Source of the DNA: a bacterium
GTDB lineage: Bacteria > Patescibacteriota > Minisyncoccia > Phycocordibacterales > JAKEFN01
NCBI GenBank assembly: GCA_022616085.1
Contig: JAKEFN010000039.1
Span: 1-8,819, forward strand
Reading direction: 5' to 3'
DNA: 8,819 nucleotides
In this document: piece by piece, positions 6,114-8,819 of the stretch
Numbering within the stretch: position 1 is the stretch's first letter
Layout of the letters: every line of letters begins with the position of its first letter
The notes under the pieces: generated by a model
What the model was told of the DNA's origin: nothing
The model's input: only the letters and a program-made list of their open reading frames with translations
Database searches by the model: none
Made by a program: the position numbers and the translations under genes

Positions 6114-6440
6114 TCACCTCAAATGCCGCGTCATCTCTTCTTCAAATTCCGGGAAATATGTCGGGATTTCTTTGGCATTAAATTTTTTCAAAATCTTTTC
6201 TTTCGACTCGTGGCGAAGGAGAAAAAGAAAAATTCGCTTCACAAAATCGCGCTCCGAGATTCTGCCGCGTTCCAGTGTATTGAAATACGCTTTTTCCAGG
6301 GTCACAAAATGATAGGTATTGGAAAAATCGTCCCCTATGCGGACAATAAAGTCAATCGCATCCTCCCGAATACGCTCTTCAACTACCTCAATCTTTTCGA
6401 GTTCCATAAGCATATATAGCATACCATGCCGGATGCGCAT
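6114..6440 (-). CDS. Small protein of unknown function, mostly helical and charged
   Basis: I do not recognise this 108-aa protein. It starts MRIRHGMLYMLMELEKIEVV. A charged, probably helical region follows, with a central stretch DFSNTYHFVTLEKAYFNTLE and a Lys/Glu-rich C-terminus (KEKILKKFNAKEIPTYFPEF). There is no signal peptide, clear membrane segment, Cys cluster or known catalytic motif. The frame is open up to 6503, but the ATG at 6440 is preferred: a -10-like GATAAT with a -35-like TTGGCG precedes it, and the extra N-terminal residues would cross that promoter. Shorter starts at 6422 or further in are possible. It sits 67 nt upstream of the receiver gene on the same strand, though the receiver has its own promoter. 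The gene is supported by open frame length, close packing and promoter fit only. Confidence 0.65.
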   Translation of the reverse strand: MRIRHGMLYMLMELEKIEVVEERIREDAIDFIVRIGDDFSNTYHFVTLEKAYFNTLERGRISERDFVKRIFLFLLRHESKEKILKKFNAKEIPTYFPEFEEEMTRHLR

Positions 6441-6449
6441 ATTTATCCC

Positions 6450-6477
6450 ATTATCCACTCTCACAGTATCCCGCCAA
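6450..6477 (-). promoter_or_regulatory. Promoter of the small unknown gene
   Basis: On the minus strand GATAAT (6450-6455) and TTGGCG (6472-6477) are separated by 16 nt, each close to consensus. The -10 ends 9 nt before the ATG at 6440, implying a leader of only about two or three nt. Confidence 0.5.
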
Positions 6478-6505
6478 AATACGCCATGGTATACTTGATG
6501 CATTC

Positions 6506-6532
6506 CACCAATACCTGATCTTTACATTGGTG
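6506..6532. repeat. Perfect 7-bp inverted repeat in the divergent intergenic region
   Basis: CACCAAT (6506-6512) and ATTGGTG (6526-6532) are exact reverse complements separated by 13 nt. The right arm ends 2 nt before the TATAAT assigned to the surface-protein gene, so the pair covers that promoter's -35/spacer region. The half-site centres are 20 bp apart, about two helical turns, as expected for a dimeric regulator. No T-run follows, so it is not a terminator. Confidence 0.4.
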
Positions 6533-6534
6533 CA

Positions 6535-6540
6535 TATAAT
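6535..6540 (+). promoter_or_regulatory. -10 box of the surface-protein gene
   Basis: A perfect TATAAT lies 20 nt before the ATG at 6561, placing the transcript start near 6547 with a leader of about 14 nt. No convincing -35 hexamer is found at normal spacing, which would fit a promoter needing an activator. The nearest ribosome-binding-like sequence is a weak GCAGG just before the ATG. Confidence 0.5.
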
Positions 6541-6560
6541 CCCAAAAATATTTGCAGGTT

Positions 6561-8618
6561 ATGCAAAAGTCTGCCACATGGACTTTTTTTATCGTTGGCA
6601 TACTCTTTGTCCTCCCATGGCATTGTCAAGCCGCGACGCTTTCTCTGAATCCGGCAGGGGGAATTTTTGAAGTGGGTAGCACATTCCAAGTCTCAATCAT
6701 CCTCGATAGCGAAAATAAAAGCATAAATGCACTTGAAGTCAACGTCCAATTTCCCAAAGATATTCTTCAGGTTATTTCTCCGACAACGGGCAAATCAATC
6801 ATCAGCCTTTGGACAAGTCAATTTTTGTTTAATAACATAGACGGAACGCTTAACTTCCAGGGAGTCATACCGGGCGGCATAAATGTCGAAAAAGGCCTTG
6901 TCGCGACACTCACGTTCAGGGCAAAAGCGCCGGGTGAAGCATTTGTCAAGATAAACGACAATAGTAGTGTCCTCCTTCATGACGGACTTGGAACCGAAGT
7001 CCTCCATGATACTTCAGGAGGCATATATGATATTGTGCTTCCCCCTCCCGAAGGTCCTGCTGTCGCATCCGACACGCACCCGAACCAATTGGTCTGGTAT
7101 CCTTTGAGGACGGTGTCTCTTCGCTTCGAACCGATCCCCGATGCGGCCGGCTACAGTTATGTCTTAAACAAAGAGCCGGTCGATGTGCCGGATGATATTT
7201 CGGAAGGAACAAAAAACGCCGTGGTATACCGTGATCTTGCCGATGGAAAGCATTTTTTCCATATCAAAGCATCGCGCAGAGACATGTGGGGAGGGGCGAC
7301 GCATTTCGGCATACAAATAGACGCCGAACCCCCCGCAGATTTTCCGATTTCCATTCTCCCGTCAGCGCGAACCGCGTCCCCGCGTCCCATACTTGAATTT
7401 GGGACAACGGACAGACATTCAGGCATGGAACATTACGAGCTCTCCATTGTCCCCCTCTCTCCGGAAGCCCCCGACAGCATGCCCGTGCAAATTGAGGCCG
7501 AAAGCCCCTTCATCGTCCCAAGACTTTCGCTTGGATCGTATGATGCCTTCATATACGCCTACGACCGCGCCGGGAATGTCCGCGTGGTAAAGAAAAAAAT
7601 TGAAATAGTCAAACCGATATATTCTTTTTTCGATGAAAGGGGCCTTTATGCGGGCGATGTCGCGCTTCCGTGGTGGGTTCTCGCGCTTATCTTTCTCATA
7701 ATTATCATTATTCTTTCGTATATTGCATGGGTCGTGAAGCGCTATCGAAACAAGATGGAGATGAGGCACCTTATGAGAACCATCCCGTCGGTTACGGAAG
7801 CGGAACTTGATGAGCTCAATACATATCGAAAGAAATACGGCAAAATAACGGCAATAATGATCCTTACTCTCTCCGCCTTCTCCGGCGCCGCAGGAGACCA
7901 TGTTGCTTATGCCGCCACGGAAGATGCGGGATATGAAGCTCTAGAAAAAATCGAAGAGGGGTCAGCGCTTCTCGGGCCGCCTATCATCACGATCTTCTCG
8001 GACGCTATTTCGAACAAAGAAATATTCTACACCGGCGGAGTGGCAATCGACCCGAGAATGACGGTTATCATCTACCTCCAAAATAATAATACCGGCGAAG
8101 TTATAAGCGAACGCATTACGCCGGACAAAAAAGGCAGGTGGTTCTACCGGCATCACACATTCCTTCAGCCCGGCGATTATTCTCTCTGGACAGAAGGACG
8201 CCTTGGAGAAGAATCCTCTCCCCCTTCGGCGGAAAAACAACTGTCTGTCCGCGAAACGGCGGTGCAAATCGGGGCATCGCGCGTCTCATATGAATTTATC
8301 TATCTTTTAATATCTGTTTTTCTCTCCCTCATTATCATTGCGCTCGTCTCATATATTGCAGTCCATAGCTACCATGCGCGAAAGAAGCATCGGGCATGGC
8401 TCCGTGAAATATACGAAGCGGAAGAAGCGGTGCGCGAAGGCTTTATGCTCCTTCGCAAAGACATCGAAACCGAGCTCGCGCTCGTGCATCGGATCAAAAT
8501 GACAAAAAACCTTACGGAAGAAGAACGCGCGCATGAAAAAGAGCTTCTCCGCGACCTCGACTATGTTGAGCGGCGGATTGGGAAAGAAATGTCGGATATC
8601 GAACGCATGCAAGATTGA
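6561..8618 (+). CDS. Large membrane-anchored surface protein: cohesin-like and Ig-like domains with an internal signal-like segment
   Basis: The 685-aa protein starts with a signal peptide (1-24, cleavage after HCQA) and AATLSLNPAGG. A cohesin-like beta domain follows (about 25-160), with FEVGSTFQVSIILDS, NALEVNVQFPKDIL and GLVATLTFRAKAPG as in the dockerin-binding/cohesin fold. Next come a beta-rich region (about 175-255) and an Ig/Fn3-like region (about 256-350) ending YDRAGNVRVVKKKIEIV. TM helix 1 is at 369-394 and a short basic linker follows. Residues 428-452 form a second signal-peptide-like segment, ending AYAAT. Another beta domain (about 473-563), TM helix 2 (579-603) and a highly charged, probably coiled-coil tail (608-685) complete it. 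No dockerin, sortase signal or catalytic site was seen. It is probably an envelope adhesion or scaffold protein. The ATG at 6561 is preferred over a TTG at 6552 because it directly precedes the signal peptide. Confidence 0.88.
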   Translation: MQKSATWTFFIVGILFVLPWHCQAATLSLNPAGGIFEVGSTFQVSIILDSENKSINALEVNVQFPKDILQVISPTTGKSIISLWTSQFLFNNIDGTLNFQGVIPGGINVEKGLVATLTFRAKAPGEAFVKINDNSSVLLHDGLGTEVLHDTSGGIYDIVLPPPEGPAVASDTHPNQLVWYPLRTVSLRFEPIPDAAGYSYVLNKEPVDVPDDISEGTKNAVVYRDLADGKHFFHIKASRRDMWGGATHFGIQIDAEPPADFPISILPSARTASPRPILEFGTTDRHSGMEHYELSIVPLSPEAPDSMPVQIEAESPFIVPRLSLGSYDAFIYAYDRAGNVRVVKKKIEIVKPIYSFFDERGLYAGDVALPWWVLALIFLIIIIILSYIAWVVKRYRNKMEMRHLMRTIPSVTEAELDELNTYRKKYGKITAIMILTLSAFSGAAGDHVAYAATEDAGYEALEKIEEGSALLGPPIITIFSDAISNKEIFYTGGVAIDPRMTVIIYLQNNNTGEVISERITPDKKGRWFYRHHTFLQPGDYSLWTEGRLGEESSPPSAEKQLSVRETAVQIGASRVSYEFIYLLISVFLSLIIIALVSYIAVHSYHARKKHRAWLREIYEAEEAVREGFMLLRKDIETELALVHRIKMTKNLTEEERAHEKELLRDLDYVERRIGKEMSDIERMQD

Positions 8619-8659
8619 CAAAATCTCACATTCGGAGATACTGACAGCATAAAGTTCTA

Positions 8660-8819
8660 GAGCTTGTGAAAAAACTATTGACGTAGCGAGAATTCATGGT
8701 GCGAGGCGAAAATGCGGTGAGGAAAGCGAAGAATATTGTTGATATTTTGAGTCTTTCCGAGCCGCCGTTTGCAGCCCGCAACATGAATTCGCAGTAGTCA
8801 AGAGTTTTTGAACATGCTC
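8660..8819. repeat. 160-bp imperfect palindrome, MITE/REP-like candidate, reaching the right edge
   Basis: The left arm starting at 8660 and the reverse complement of the right arm ending at 8819 align almost end to end. Both open with GAGC, then T/A, TGT. Both share AAAAACT (8670-8676), TTGAC (8678-8682) and AATTCATG (8691-8698, matching 8782-8789). TGCG, GCGG and GGAAAG (8721-8726 with CTTTCC 8753-8758) follow. The centre is a small hairpin AATAT-TGTTG-ATATT (8732-8746). One single-base gap aligns the arms; mismatches are scattered. There is no T-run, so it is not an ordinary terminator. It begins 41 nt after the surface-protein stop; the intervening bases show nothing clear. Whether it continues past the window is unknown. 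Family identity and mobility are inference. Confidence 0.75.

Noticed and set aside
8696..8797. 33-codon plus-strand frame (starting MVRGENAVRK) inside the palindrome, plus a 52-codon minus-strand frame at 8626-8784
   Set aside because: Both follow the repeat arms and have no clear ribosome site or protein family match. The palindromic DNA explains them better.
1..8819. CRISPR arrays, tRNA or rRNA genes, transposase or phage genes, parS sites
   Set aside because: I looked for regular direct repeats, tRNA-like cloverleaf ends, conserved rRNA blocks, DDE/Y1 motifs and the TGTTTCACGTGAAACA-type palindrome, and saw none.

Overview
The window looks like chromosomal DNA of an uncultured bacterium of the Patescibacteria (CPR), probably Parcubacteria-like. 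This is inference from gene content and style: a short RelA/SpoT protein, ParB, MscS, MsrA, a DUF192 protein, a stand-alone receiver and a signal-peptide/cohesin-like/Ig-like surface protein, all closely packed with little operon logic. Six of the genes end in TGA and no reading frame needs TGA as sense, so the Gly recoding of Gracilibacteria/Absconditabacteria (code 25) does not apply.

Layout, left to right. 1-143 (-): start of an exported protein that runs off the left edge. 215-697 (-): msrA. 714-740: intrinsic terminator of the next gene, interleaved with the msrA promoter. 750-1451 (-): histidine-phosphatase-fold protein whose catalytic RHG motif reads NTG. 1452-1536: divergent promoter region. 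1537-2961 (+): (p)ppGpp synthetase/hydrolase with HD, synthetase and TGS domains but no C-terminal regulatory half. 2974-4035 (-): parB with a long C-terminal tail. 4053-4640 (-): membrane-anchored DUF192 protein. 4579-5640 (-): MscS-family channel. 5666-6046 (-): stand-alone response-regulator receiver. 6114-6440 (-): small unknown protein. 6441-6560: divergent intergenic region with an inverted repeat. 6561-8618 (+): large multi-domain surface protein with a second signal-peptide-like segment in its middle. 8660-8819: a 160-bp imperfect palindrome that reaches the right edge.

The genes do not form one pathway. Several concern stress and envelope physiology: stringent response, methionine-sulfoxide repair, mechanosensitive channel and a phospho-receiver. 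ParB belongs to chromosome segregation. Two exported proteins whose mature ends begin with the same AATLSL stretch bracket the window.

The most striking observations are: (1) the terminal 160-bp palindrome, a MITE- or REP-like candidate; (2) a recurrent promoter layout in which a near-perfect -10 box lies 5-9 nt before an ATG that lacks a Shine-Dalgarno sequence, implying leaderless mRNAs for about five genes; (3) a histidine phosphatase that has lost its catalytic Arg-His pair but kept the rest of its site; and (4) the surface protein that looks like two exported proteins fused. I did not find a complete new defence or mobile system here.
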